A stretch of 35,241 nt of DNA from assembly GCF_000254135.1 (NCBI RefSeq), contig NZ_AINS01000043.1, positions 1 to 35,241 of the forward strand. The letters are read 5' to 3'. Positions 16,059-25,699 of the stretch are shown here, piece after piece. The notes beneath the pieces were generated by a model that saw only the letters and a list, made by a program, of their open reading frames with translations, made no database searches and was not told where the DNA came from. The first letter of the stretch is position 1, and the number at the start of each line of letters is the position of its first letter. The stretch is from Campylobacter coli LMG 9860 (GTDB lineage Bacteria; Campylobacterota; Campylobacteria; Campylobacterales; Campylobacteraceae). A program made the position numbers and the translations under genes.

Positions 16059-16485
16059 AATTTATACTGATGGTTCTTGCCTTAAAAATCCAGGTTTTGG
16101 AGGATGGGCTTATATCTTACGCTATAATCAACATCAAAAAGAAGGTTTTGGAGCAGAAGCTAATACTACAAACAATAGAATGGAATTAAAAGCGATTATC
16201 GAAGCTTTAAAAGCCTTAAAAGAACCTTGTGAAATTTCACTTTTTACAGACTCTAATTTGATGGTTCAAAGTATTAATGAATGGCTAGAAGCTTGGATAA
16301 AAAAAGATTTCAAGGGTAAAAAAAATGTAGATTTATGGAAAGAATATATCGATGTGGCAAAACCCCATAAGATAAAAGCTTATTGGATAAAAGCACATAA
16401 TGGGCATTTAGAAAATGAAAGGTGTGATACTTTAGCACGCGAAGCTGCTTTAAAAATTGCAAGGGAAAATGATGAAAAATATTGA
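16045..16485 (+). CDS. rnhA: Ribonuclease HI
   Basis: The 146-residue enzyme cleaves the RNA strand of RNA-DNA hybrids. Catalytic acidic residues are seen: Asp9 in YTDGSC, Glu47 in NRMELKA, Asp69 in LFTDSN and Asp128 in NERCDTLA, together with His118. It is of normal length for a bacterial type 1 RNase H. The start overlaps the upstream gene and its end overlaps rnc by 14 bases. Confidence 0.96.
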   Translation: MRHIEIYTDGSCLKNPGFGGWAYILRYNQHQKEGFGAEANTTNNRMELKAIIEALKALKEPCEISLFTDSNLMVQSINEWLEAWIKKDFKGKKNVDLWKEYIDVAKPHKIKAYWIKAHNGHLENERCDTLAREAALKIARENDEKY

Positions 16486-17146
16486 ATTATTAGAACAAAA
16501 ATTAGCCTATAAGTTCAAAGATAAAGATCTTTTAATCCATGCTCTAACTCATAAAAGTTTTAAAAAACCTTACAATAATGAGCGTTTGGAATTCTTAGGC
16601 GATGCGGTGCTTGATTTAGTTGTGGGTGAATATCTTTTTCATAAATTTGCTAAAGACGCTGAGGGGGATTTGTCAAAATTAAGAGCGGCTTTGGTCAATG
16701 AAAAATCTTTTGCAAAGATCGCAAATAGTTTAAATTTGGGCGATTTTATTTTTATGAGCGCGGCTGAAGAAAACAATGGAGGTAAAGAAAAGCCTTCTAT
16801 ACTTTCTGATGCCTTAGAAGCGATTATGGGGGCTATACATTTAGAAGCGGGATTTGATTTTGCAAGAAATATCGCTTTAAAGCTTATAGAAAAAAACTTC
16901 CCACAAATTGATGCAAAAAATCTCATTAAAGATTATAAAACAAAACTGCAAGAAATTACACAAGCAAAATTAGGACAAACCCCACAATACGAAACCGTGC
17001 GTGCTTTTGGACCTGATCATTTAAAACAATTTGAAATCGCTTTATTCCTTAATGGACAAGAGCTTGCAAGAGCCATTGCGGGAAATAAAAAAGAAGCACA
17101 GCAAATGGCAGCAAAAATTACACTTGAAAAATTAGGAGCTTTATAG
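16472..17146 (+). CDS. rnc: Ribonuclease III
   Basis: The 224-residue double-strand-specific RNase has the signature NERLEFLGD (36-44) with catalytic Glu40 and Asp44, a second acidic pair in DALEAIMGA, and a C-terminal dsRNA-binding domain ending KKEAQQMAAKITLEKLG. I chose the ATG at 16472 because AAGGG lies 6 bases upstream; a TTG at 16457 and an ATG at 16469 are also in frame. RNase III is the enzyme known to process the CJnc180/CJnc190 pair, whose locus is elsewhere in this window. Confidence 0.96.
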   Translation: MKNIELLEQKLAYKFKDKDLLIHALTHKSFKKPYNNERLEFLGDAVLDLVVGEYLFHKFAKDAEGDLSKLRAALVNEKSFAKIANSLNLGDFIFMSAAEENNGGKEKPSILSDALEAIMGAIHLEAGFDFARNIALKLIEKNFPQIDAKNLIKDYKTKLQEITQAKLGQTPQYETVRAFGPDHLKQFEIALFLNGQELARAIAGNKKEAQQMAAKITLEKLGAL

Positions 17147-18237
17147 TGAATACTTTTGGTACAAGATTAAAATTTACAAGTTTTGGAGAATCCCACGGAG
17201 TGGCAGTGGGTTGCGTGATTGATGGAATGCCTGCAGGGGTTAAATTTGATGAAGAGTTTTTACAAAGCGAACTTGATAAACGCAAGGGTGGGAGCAAATT
17301 TGCAACTCCAAGAAAAGAAGGCGATAGGGTGCAGGTTTTAAGCGGGGTATTTGAAGGTTATACCACGGGTCATCCTATTGCTATGGTTGTGTTTAACGAA
17401 AACACACATTCTAAGGATTATGATAATTTAAAAGATTTATTTCGTCCTGCCCATGCTGATTTTACTTATTTTCATAAATACGGCATAAGAGATCACAGAG
17501 GAGGCGGAAGAGCTAGTGCTAGAGAAAGTGTTGCTAGAGTGGCTGCGGGTGCTGTTGCAGCTATGCTTTTGCGTGAATTTGGTATTTGTGTTCGAAGTGG
17601 GGTTTTTGGAGTAGGAAATTTTGTATCAAATTTGAAAGAAAAAGAATTTGATTTTGAATTTGCTAAGAAAAGTGAAATTTTTTGCCTTGATCCAAAACTA
17701 GAAAGTGACTTTAAAAATGAAATTTTAAGCGCTAGAAACTCAAAAGATAGTGTGGGTGCTTCTGTTTATACTAGAGCTAAGGGAATGCTTGTAGGACTTG
17801 GAGAAGTGCTTTATGATAAATTAGATTCTAAATTAGCTCATGCCTTAATGGGGATTAATGCTGTAAAAGCTGTTGAGATAGGCGAGGGGATTAATGCGAG
17901 TAAAATGCGAGGCTCGCAAAATAATGATGCTTTAAAAGGGGGTGAATTTTTAAGTAATCACAGCGGAGGGATTTTAGGAGGTATTTCAAATGGACAAGAT
18001 CTTATTTTAAAGACTTATTTTAAACCTACTCCTTCTATTTTTTTAAAGCAAAGCAGTATGGATAAATTTGGAAATGATTTAGAATTTGAACTCAAAGGCA
18101 GACATGATCCTTGTGTAGGTGTTAGAGGTAGTGTAGTAGTGAGTGCTATGGTGCGTTTGGTTTTGGCTGATTGTTTATTGCTTCATGCAAGTGCTAATTT
18201 AAACAATTTAAAAAATGCTTATGGGATAAAAAAATGA
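17146..18237 (+). CDS. aroC: Chorismate synthase
   Basis: The 363-residue FMN-dependent enzyme converts EPSP to chorismate, the last step of the shikimate pathway. It begins NTFGTRLKFTSFGESHG, the family's N-terminal signature, and has GRASARES plus the C-terminal GRHDPCVGVRG motif. It starts with GTG, one base overlapping the rnc stop, and AGGAG lies 7 bases upstream. It ends the operon at a hairpin terminator. Confidence 0.97.
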   Translation: MNTFGTRLKFTSFGESHGVAVGCVIDGMPAGVKFDEEFLQSELDKRKGGSKFATPRKEGDRVQVLSGVFEGYTTGHPIAMVVFNENTHSKDYDNLKDLFRPAHADFTYFHKYGIRDHRGGGRASARESVARVAAGAVAAMLLREFGICVRSGVFGVGNFVSNLKEKEFDFEFAKKSEIFCLDPKLESDFKNEILSARNSKDSVGASVYTRAKGMLVGLGEVLYDKLDSKLAHALMGINAVKAVEIGEGINASKMRGSQNNDALKGGEFLSNHSGGILGGISNGQDLILKTYFKPTPSIFLKQSSMDKFGNDLEFELKGRHDPCVGVRGSVVVSAMVRLVLADCLLLHASANLNNLKNAYGIKK

Positions 18238-18238
18238 T

Positions 18239-18258
18239 AAAGCCCATTCTTGGGCTTT
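18239..18258 (+). terminator. Terminator after aroC
   Basis: AAAGCCCA (18239-18246) and TGGGCTTT (18251-18258) form a perfect 8-bp stem around TTCT, immediately after the aroC stop. The 3' tail is AATTTG rather than a clean T-run. It marks the edge between the conserved aroC operon and the accessory TPS locus. Confidence 0.65.
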
Positions 18259-18494
18259 AATTTGCAATATTTTGAAAAGATTTAACTCCATATCGTCTCT
18301 TTTATAAATTTTTTAACACTTAATCTTTATATTTTTTATACATTTTGATAAGTTTAAAAAATAAATTAATATTATTTTTATTTTAAGTGTGTAAAAAAGG
18401 AATTTTTATTTAGGATTTTTTTAGTATTAATTAAAAATATTGATAAAAATTACTATTTTAATATTAAAATGGTTAAAGATATTACAAGGAGGGA
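18259..18494. other. Leader region of the TPS locus
   Basis: About 235 bases of very AT-rich DNA without a convincing gene. It must hold the promoter of tpsA; several AT-rich -10-like hexamers (for example in ATTTTAATATTAAAATGG near 18454-18471) are possible but none stands out. A strong ribosome-binding site, AAGGAGGG at 18486-18493, ends the region. I see no insertion-element ends or direct repeats that would mark how the locus entered. Confidence 0.4.
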
Positions 18495-18497
18495 TTG

Positions 18498-19046
18498 ATG
18501 GAATTTAGTAAAAAGAAAATTGTTCGTTTATCGTTGAATTTAACACTCCTTGGTGCTTTATTTCCTTGCGTATTGTTCTCAGCAGACTTGCGTCAAAGAA
18601 ATGGTAATGTTATTGTTTCAAGAACAACAGATCTTACGCAATCAAGCAATAAAACTGATGTAATTAATATCAAAAACCCAAATCAAAATGGAGTATCACA
18701 CAATCAATTTGATGAATTCAGTGTCCAAGATGGAGTAATTTTTAATAATAGTTTAAAAGATGGAAATTCTCAAATTGGAGGATGGGTAGGGAAAAATCCA
18801 AATTTAAAACAAAATGCCAATACTATTATAAATGAAATTTCAAGTAAGCAAGCTTCTAATATCAATGGCGCTGTTGAGGTATTTGGAAAAAGTGCTAATT
18901 TAATTTTTGCTAATGAAAATGGTTTTAGTGTAAATGGAGCGGCTTTTTTAAATACTAAAGGAGTTACACTTAGCACAGGCAAATTCAATGGAGATTTTAC
19001 AGAAGTAACAAGCAATGGTAGGGTAGCCATTGGAGAAAAGGGGTAA
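18498..19046 (+). pseudogene. tpsA fragment 1: signal peptide and first part of TPS domain
   Basis: The ATG at 18498 lies 4-5 bases after AAGGAGGG; a TTG at 18495 is too close to it. A basic, hydrophobic signal (KKKIVRLSLNLTLLGALFPCVLFSA) is followed by the secretion domain. That domain has NPNQNGVSHNQFDEFSV, a WVGKNPNL motif and FANENGFSVNG in place of the usual NPNGI. The frame ends in TAA at 19044-19046, overlapping the ATG of the next fragment (TAATG). Adding one G to the run at 19040-19043 joins EKG to VMVDGDYF and continues the domain. Confidence 0.85.
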
Positions 19047-21202
19047 TGGTTGATGGGGATTATTTTAATGTAATCAGCCGTGGGATTGACCTTGCAGGTA
19101 GTATTGCCCACTATCAAAGTGGTAAAAATTTATCCGATATTAATTTTATAGCTGGGCTTAATAAGGTCGATTTAAGTACTCCAAATGCTCCAAAAATTAT
19201 TGCTTCAAAACAAAAAGATGAAAAAATTGATTATGGTATTGATGGGAAATATTTAGGATCTATGTATGCAAATACAGTTACTCTTATTAGCACAGAAGAG
19301 GGTGTTGGTGTAAGACATAGTGGAGTAATACGCGGAATTGAAGATGTTATAGTAAAAGTAAAAGATAAGGCTGAATTTCAAGCTATAGATGTAAATACAA
19401 ATGGAAGTGTTAAGATAGACGCTAAAGATATTAAAACCTCTTTAATCAATGCAGATACAATTGATTTAAAAGCAAGTGGAAAAGTTACAAATGAAGGACT
19501 TTATAAAGGCAAGCAAATTCAAATCAATGCCAATAATTTTGAAAATGCAAAGCAAACAAATTTGAGCCAAGAAACAAAAGATATTTTTAAGATAAATCAA
19601 GAAAATTCAAGTATTTTTGCAGACAGTTTAACTTTAAATACCCTAGATAAAACTAGCAATTTTGGATTTATCAATGCTTTAAATGATATTAAAGTGGGTA
19701 CAAATTCTTTTGACAATCAAGGAGAAATTTCAGCAAATAAAGATATAAGCTTAATGCTTAATGATGATGCTTTTATTAATAATGGCAAAATTTTAAGCCA
19801 AAATGATATTCAAATACAAGCTAATAAAGATTTAACTTTAAATCATGGAAATTTATACGCACAAAATTTGCTTCATATAAAAAGCTTGAATGATTTAAAT
19901 ATCAATTCAAAACTCGAAAATACTTCTTCAATAGAGCTTGATGCGAAAAATATTTATGTTAAAAACCTTGTTGCTAGTGGAAAAGAATTAAATCTTCATG
20001 CAGATGAAAATCTTGTAAATGATGCTTATTTATTTTCAAATGGTGATCTTAGAGCCCAAGCTACAACCCTTACAAATAATTCCACTTTTAATAGCTTAAA
20101 TAATTTGTATTTAAACGCCCATACGATTCATAATAATGCTTTAATTTTTGCAGATAAAGATATCAATATCGAGGCAAATATTTTAAATAATAATGCAAAT
20201 TTAACAGGCATGCTTGAGACTTCGACCGAGTATTCTCAAGGTTTTGGTCAAGTAGGGTACGGTGATACTGCTTTTAAACGATGGAATATGGAAGTAGGTG
20301 TTACGGGTATTGTAAAATATAATAATTTATTAGACAGCAAGCAAGCTTCTATCCAAGCAGGTAAAGATATAAATATCAATACCCAATCACAAGATAATGC
20401 TAGACAAATCAACAACAGCGGAAAAATTCTTGCTCAAGGCAATATCGTATCTTTTGGAAATATAGACAATAAGTCTTTAAGTAAAGAAATTTCTGTAGGT
20501 GAAATTTTAGAGCAAATTAGAGTTAATGGATTTTTTGCTAAAGAATATCTTGGTTCTTGGAATACAAATTCAACTTATTATTTTGTAGATCATGAAAGCT
20601 TGCTTGATGCTTTGAAATATTTTTCTACCACCCAAGCAAAAAATCATCAAAGAGAATCAGCGTGGAATGCGCTTAAAGATGCAGCAGCTAAAAATTCAGC
20701 TTTAAACCAATATTTTTCTTTATTATTTGGTAGTGATTATGCTTCAAAAAGATTTGTTCCTGATCAAAAAGAGTGGAATCTTGATGCAAAGATTGTTTTT
20801 AAAGCAAAATCCGAGGCTGTTATTGCTTCAAAGGGTAAATTAGATCTTAATGCTAAGGAATACAATCAAGATTTAGTCAGTTCTTTGGATAAAAATTTTG
20901 CCTTACTTGATTCGGATTTAAAAAAAGCGACAAATAGTCAAGATTTAATTTTAAATTCTATACCTGATCTTATCAATTCAGGCTTATTTACTCTTGAAAA
21001 TAAAACAAATGATAATATTACTTATGAATACACTACAAATACTTCTATCATAGATGAAAGCAAGTATTTTGGATTTTTAAGTATTTTAAATCAATTTAAA
21101 AATAAAAACTTCAACGAATTTATAGTTATAGGAGATCCTTTTTTGAAAATCAGCTTATTAACGCAATGTATGCAAACGCACTACAATCCAATACTAAATT
21201 GA
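19046..21202 (+). pseudogene. tpsA fragment 2: rest of TPS domain and first half of shaft
   Basis: The fragment contains 718 codons. The first ~110 residues complete the TPS domain, including RGIDLAGSIAHY and GSMYANTVTLISTEEGVGVR, segments typical of FhaB/HxuA-type secretion domains. After this come repeats such as NINSKLENTSS and KDINIEANILNNNANLTG, expected of a right-handed beta-helix. It reads through IGDPF and then leaves frame at the T-run 21139-21144, ending at 21202. Translation from its own ATG would give a product without signal peptide, so it could not be exported. Confidence 0.82.
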
Positions 21203-23907
21203 GCGAAGAAGAAATCAAAAAATTACTTGAAAATGGAGCAAAATATGCCAATGAAAATGGCTTAAATTTGGGTCAAGGTTTGGCTAAAAATCAAGCTGTT
21301 GATCAAGATATGATTTTATATGCAACAATCAAACAAAACGGTAAAAATATCATGGCTCCTATGTTGTATCTTTCTAAAGAGACAATTGGAAATAATGAAA
21401 TAAAATCAAATCTTACAGGAAAAACAGGCGTAGATATTAATACGCAATCATTTAATTCTTTGTTAGGCGGCATAGCTTCAGAGGGTCAGATTAATATCAA
21501 TGCTGGCAACGAGATTAATTTGCAAAGTTCTAATTTAAATGCGCAAAATATAAATTTAAGTGCCAATAATGTCAATATAGACACTGTTTTAGGTATAGAT
21601 GAAAAAGGCTCTTATAATTCAATTAAAAAAGGAGAGATTAAAGCAAATAATGTTGTTAATATTGATTCGGTAAATGATTTAAATATCAAAAATAGTGATA
21701 TTTCTACTAGTGCGAATGATTCTAAAATTGTTCTTATATCTCAAAAGGGTGATGTAAATATTAAAAACGATTATTCTAAATCATCTTCATTTGAGCAAAT
21801 TAATACAGATAGTCAAAAATCCAATACTACAACGAGTATAGATGGGGTTTTAAGCACCAATATCAAAGGAGCAAATGTAGGAATTGTTTCCAATCAAGAT
21901 GTAAATATTATAGCTAGCAATATCAATGCTGATTCTAAAATAGATATCAATGCTAACAATGTTAATATTAAAGATGCACACGAGCTTAGCAAGACTAAAA
22001 CCGATGGTGTGTATTTAAAACCCGTAGAGATCAGTTATGAAAGTGCTAATTTAGAAACTTCAAAATCAATAAGCAGTACTTTAAATTCAAAAGGTGATAT
22101 TAATATTAATACCAACGGCAATATAGCAATCACAGGCTCAACTTTACAAGCGGATAAATCTGCTAATTTAAATGGAGAAAATAAAATTTCAAGTTCTTCT
22201 CATTCTTCAACAAGTTCTATTGCTGGATATAAGCAAAGTTCTGTAAATACTGATACTTCTTTGGTGTCTTCATCACAAATTCAATCCGATATTTTAAATT
22301 TAAATGCTCAAAAAAATGTAAGCATTAAAGGAAGTGAGCTTAATGGAGGCGAGATTGATATTAAGGCTGATAAGGTTTATTTTATAGCTGCGCAAAATAA
22401 AACCCATACAGAAAGCGATTCGATTGCTATTGGGGTTTTTGCTAATGCTAATTTGGAATTAACCGGAAATGGGGTTGCTGTAAATTATAGTTTTGTGCAA
22501 GATAAAGCAAATGCTAATACCACAAATAGTTCTAATAGTATCACACAAGGTGGGGTAAGATCTGATCTTTTAGGAACTGCAGAGGCTGGTTTGGAATTTT
22601 CTAAAACGGAAAAAATAAGTGATGAGCTTTCCCATGTTTCAAATACTATCAAAGGTTCAAATATTAATATCAATGCAAATAATGCTTTAGATATAGGTGG
22701 AGCTAATTTTGAGGCTAATAAGGATATTAATTTAAGAGCAGGAGAGATTGTTAGTACTAAATATGAAGATATTAAAACACAAAGCAGTACAGGCTTTGGT
22801 TTGTATATTAAAGAAAGAATTGAAGCTACTAGTCCTATCGCTTCTGCTATCAATCAATCGGCTCAAAATGCAGCTGCTAAGAATGAAAATTTAGGCGTAA
22901 ATTATGGAATAGTAGCTTCTCAAGCTTTAGCCAATACTGCTAATATATTTAGCAACAATCTCATAAATACCACTTCTAATCAAACTCTAGGTTTTAAATT
23001 CAATCAAGATAAAAGCCAAAGTTCTAGCGAGAATATTTCTAAAATCAATGCAGGCGATAATTTAAATTTAGAAAGCACAAAAGGAAGTATTGTTTTAAAT
23101 GGAGTGGAAGCTAAGGCTAATAGCATTAATATCGAGGCAAAAGATAATGTTATTTTAAATGCTGCAAAATCTAAAAATTCTTCTTCTAGCTCTTCTTTGG
23201 AAATTGCAGCAACTAACAAGCAAACCGCAGGATATCATGCAGTTGATGGTGGAACTGTGGGTGAAGGCATTGAAGGTTTTGCAAGTGCGTCGTATTCTAA
23301 ATCAAACGAAACGCAATTTACCAATGCGAATTTAAATGCTAATAATATCAATATCAACACAGGTAAAGATTTTACACTCAATGGAGCCAATGTTAAAGCT
23401 TCTAATGATGCTATTTTAAATGTAGGCGGAAATTTGGAAGTAAATTCTTTAGCTGATAGTCTTAATTCTCAAAAATATAGCGCTTTATTGAATGCATCAG
23501 GAACTGGAGGCTTATCAAGCAATCATCTTGTTACAGGAAGTGTTTCAGGCACTTTAGGTATAGGATATGCTAAAACAGATAAAACAACTGTTACAACTCA
23601 AAGTGGTATCAGTGCAGGAAATGAAATCAATGGCCATGTTAATGGAAATTTAAATTTGCAAGGGGGAATTTTAAATTCTGATAATCAAAAAGGAAATTTA
23701 CTTGTTGATGGAAAAGTTACAAATTCTGAAGTAAGTGTCTATGAAAAAAGCGATGTGGTTACGATAAGATTAAGTGGCGGGACAAATCAAAGCTTTGGAG
23801 GAGTGGTTGATATAGATGATCATATTGACAAGACAGGCAGTGTAAATTCTGCAGCCAATATCAATATAAACAATAACAAAAATCATGGTATAAGTACAGA
23901 TACTTAA
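21166..23907 (+). pseudogene. tpsA fragment 3: second half of shaft
   Basis: The fragment contains 913 codons. In the repaired frame it continues from IGDPFFENQLINAMYANAL, a DPF/YFE..LI motif often seen in the middle of haemagglutinin-type exoproteins. It carries long runs of Asn/Ser-rich beta-helix repeats (NININANN, NLNANNININTG). The frame ends at TAA 23905-23907. The same frame continues for 62 more codons to a TAG at 24094-24096 with the same Ser/Asn-rich composition (QDHSWAGGTINLNSS, NQPSNQPSKSDG), so the TAA looks like a nonsense mutation. The ATG at 21166 is internal, not a true start. Confidence 0.82.
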
Positions 23908-24096
23908 AATACCACAGATACACAAGATCATTCTTGGGCAGGAGGTACTATAAATCTTAATTCTTCAATCTCTAAAATAAAAAATGGGATAAGCAAGGTT
24001 ACTGGATCTGATTCTACTTCTAATCAACCATCAAACCAACCTTCTAAATCAGATGGACCTTATATCAATGAAAGCACACAAACTACAAGGTTATAG

Positions 24097-24384
24097 GTGA
24101 AATTTTTAAAAATTATTTTTTTGCTTATGAGTTTTATCTGCTTATTGCAAGCAGATGACTCTGCAAAAACGCTGAATTTACTAGATAAAAGACAACAACA
24201 ATTACATATACAAAAAGAATTTGATGAATTAGAAAAAAAGCAACAGCAAGAAAAGGATGTGTATTTAGAAAATCAAGATTCTGAAGATAAAATTTATATT
24301 TTCAAACAAATTCAATTTAAGAAAAACGATACGCTTACCATGCAAGCAAATAATATTTTAAAAAATACATTAATCAGCCTTTAA
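24097..24384 (+). pseudogene. tpsB fragment 1: signal peptide, helix and start of POTRA1
   Basis: The fragment has 95 codons: signal MKFLKIIFLLMSFICLLQA, then the Gln-rich helix (LDKRQQQLHIQKEFDELEKKQQQ), then the first POTRA strand IYIFKQIQFKKNDTL. After ILKN the frame is lost. With one added A it reads ILKKYINQPLSVNDIYNMIKEL, the standard POTRA_2 continuation. Confidence 0.8.
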
Positions 24385-24404
24385 GTGTTAATGATATTTA
24401 TAAT

Positions 24405-25697
24405 ATGATTAAAGAGCTTACAAATTTTATCGTTGCGAATGGCTATTCAACTTCTAGTGTAACCATTGATGAGCTTGATCAAGAACGCGATATACTTTTT
24501 CTTGATTTAAAATATGGTTTTGTAGGAGAGGTGTATCTTAATGGGGATAATAATACAACAAGATTAGATTTTGATATGCCTTTGAAAAAGGGTGATAAAT
24601 TCAATATTTATGATTTAGATACAGGTATAGAAAATTTAAACAATGGCGCAAGAGATGTTAAAATCGCTGTTAAAGCGAGTGAAAATTATGGTTATTCTGA
24701 TATATTTATCAATCTTAAATCAAAGCCACCTGATTTGATATTGGACTTTGATAATAGTGGCTATAAAGCTAAAGGAGAATATAAAGCTAGTGCCTATCTT
24801 TCTTTAAGTAGTATTTTAAATCTTAACGACTCCATACGCTTTGGTTTTATCAAAGGATTGTTAAAAGATATGAGTCAAGAGCGAGAAAATGTTTATGTGG
24901 CAAATTATACCTTGCCCATACAGAGTTATCAATTGTCTTATTCTATGCAATATAGTGATAATATAAATATGATTGAGGGATATGATAATTCTTTTATAAA
25001 AAATACAGATACAAGCTTAAGACATAAAATCATGTTAAAAAAGATTTTACATCGCACAAGCAAGGATAAATTTTCAATTTATGCTAATTTAGGCATTAAA
25101 GATGATGTTAATGAGATTGATAATTTTCGTTTAGAGAGTTCAAGTGGTAGGTATTCAAGTATTGCTAGCGGGGTTGAGTATTCAACGCTGGCATTTGGTG
25201 GATTTTTGTTTTTAAATTTAGAATACGAAAAAGGAATTCCATTTTTGGGTTCTAAAAAAGATTCTAAAGATTCTTTATATAAAATCGAATTTAACAAAGC
25301 ATTTTTATATCAAAACAGCTTGGGTGCGAGTTATTCTAATGAACCCTTATTGTATGCTGATAAATTTTTAATCGGTGATGAATACACAGTTAGGGGATTT
25401 AAAGAAAGCTCTGCTGCTCTTGATTATGGAGCATATAGTAACAATACGATTTATTTGCAATTTCTAAATGCGCCTAAATATTTAAGAGCATTAGAGCCTT
25501 TTGTTGGATTGGATATGGGTTATGGTAGGGATTATCTTTTACCCAATAAAGATTTTTTAGCCGGTGTCGCCTTTGGTTTTAGATACAACTTAAATCATCT
25601 TTCTTTAAATTTAACAGCTTCTAAAGCCCTGCATAAATCTTCGAATATGCCAAGCGAAACGATTCCTATTTATCTCAGGGCTTCTGTATTTTTTTAA
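24405..25697 (+). pseudogene. tpsB fragment 2: POTRA remainder and beta-barrel
   Basis: The fragment has 430 codons from an internal ATG. It includes ELTNFIVANGYSTSSVTI (end of POTRA1), GFVGEVYLNG (POTRA2) and the ShlB-type barrel from about residue 115, with VRGF at residues 329-332. No signal peptide exists in this piece. The stop lies 2 bases from the stop of the convergent PP-loop gene. Confidence 0.8.
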
Positions 25698-25699
25698 GT

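Larger units (their letters stand above)
18498..24096 (+). pseudogene. tpsA: filamentous-haemagglutinin-like two-partner secretion exoprotein, disrupted
   Basis: Three open pieces plus a tail form one gene of about 1866 codons once repaired. The lesions are a missing base at the G-run 19040-19043, a missing base at the T-run 21139-21144, and an in-frame TAA at 23905-23907. The rebuilt product has a Sec signal, an N-terminal TPS secretion domain and a long beta-helical shaft of Asn/Ile/Asp-rich repeats of NINI type. Such proteins cross the outer membrane through the TpsB encoded next and act as adhesins, haemagglutinins or contact-dependent toxins. The C-terminal tail is short and Ser/Asn-rich, with no recognisable toxin module. 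Unless the frameshifts are sequencing errors, no full exoprotein is made. Confidence 0.85.
24097..25697 (+). pseudogene. tpsB: two-partner secretion outer-membrane transporter (FhaC/ShlB family), frameshifted
   Basis: Two pieces (24097-24384 and 24405-25697) make a protein of 533 residues once one A is added to the A-run 24360-24365. It starts with GTG directly after the tpsA TAG. The repaired protein has a signal peptide, a Gln/Lys/Glu-rich helical segment typical of FhaC helix 1, two POTRA regions and a beta-barrel. The conserved loop-6 VRGF motif is present (DEYTVRGF, bases 25389-25400). It ends in YLRASVFF, with the terminal aromatic residue of outer-membrane proteins. TpsB recognises the TPS domain and moves TpsA to the surface. 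As read here, the barrel has lost its signal peptide. Confidence 0.85.

Noticed and set aside
18436-18460. Fur box upstream of tpsA (GATAAAAATTACTATTTTA)
   Set aside because: About 11 of 19 matches, which is expected by chance in DNA this AT-rich.
18259-18494. Insertion-element or integration-site remnant at the TPS border
   Set aside because: No terminal inverted repeats, target duplication, tRNA end or transposase fragment could be seen at either border.
19040-19043. Phase-variable homopolymer switching tpsA
   Set aside because: Phase-variable tracts in Campylobacter are usually eight or more G/C. Runs of 4-6 bases are not expected to switch often.
21166-21168. ATG at 21166 as the start of a separate adhesin gene
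   Set aside because: No ribosome-binding site or signal peptide; it lies inside a conserved motif that continues from the upstream frame once one T is added.
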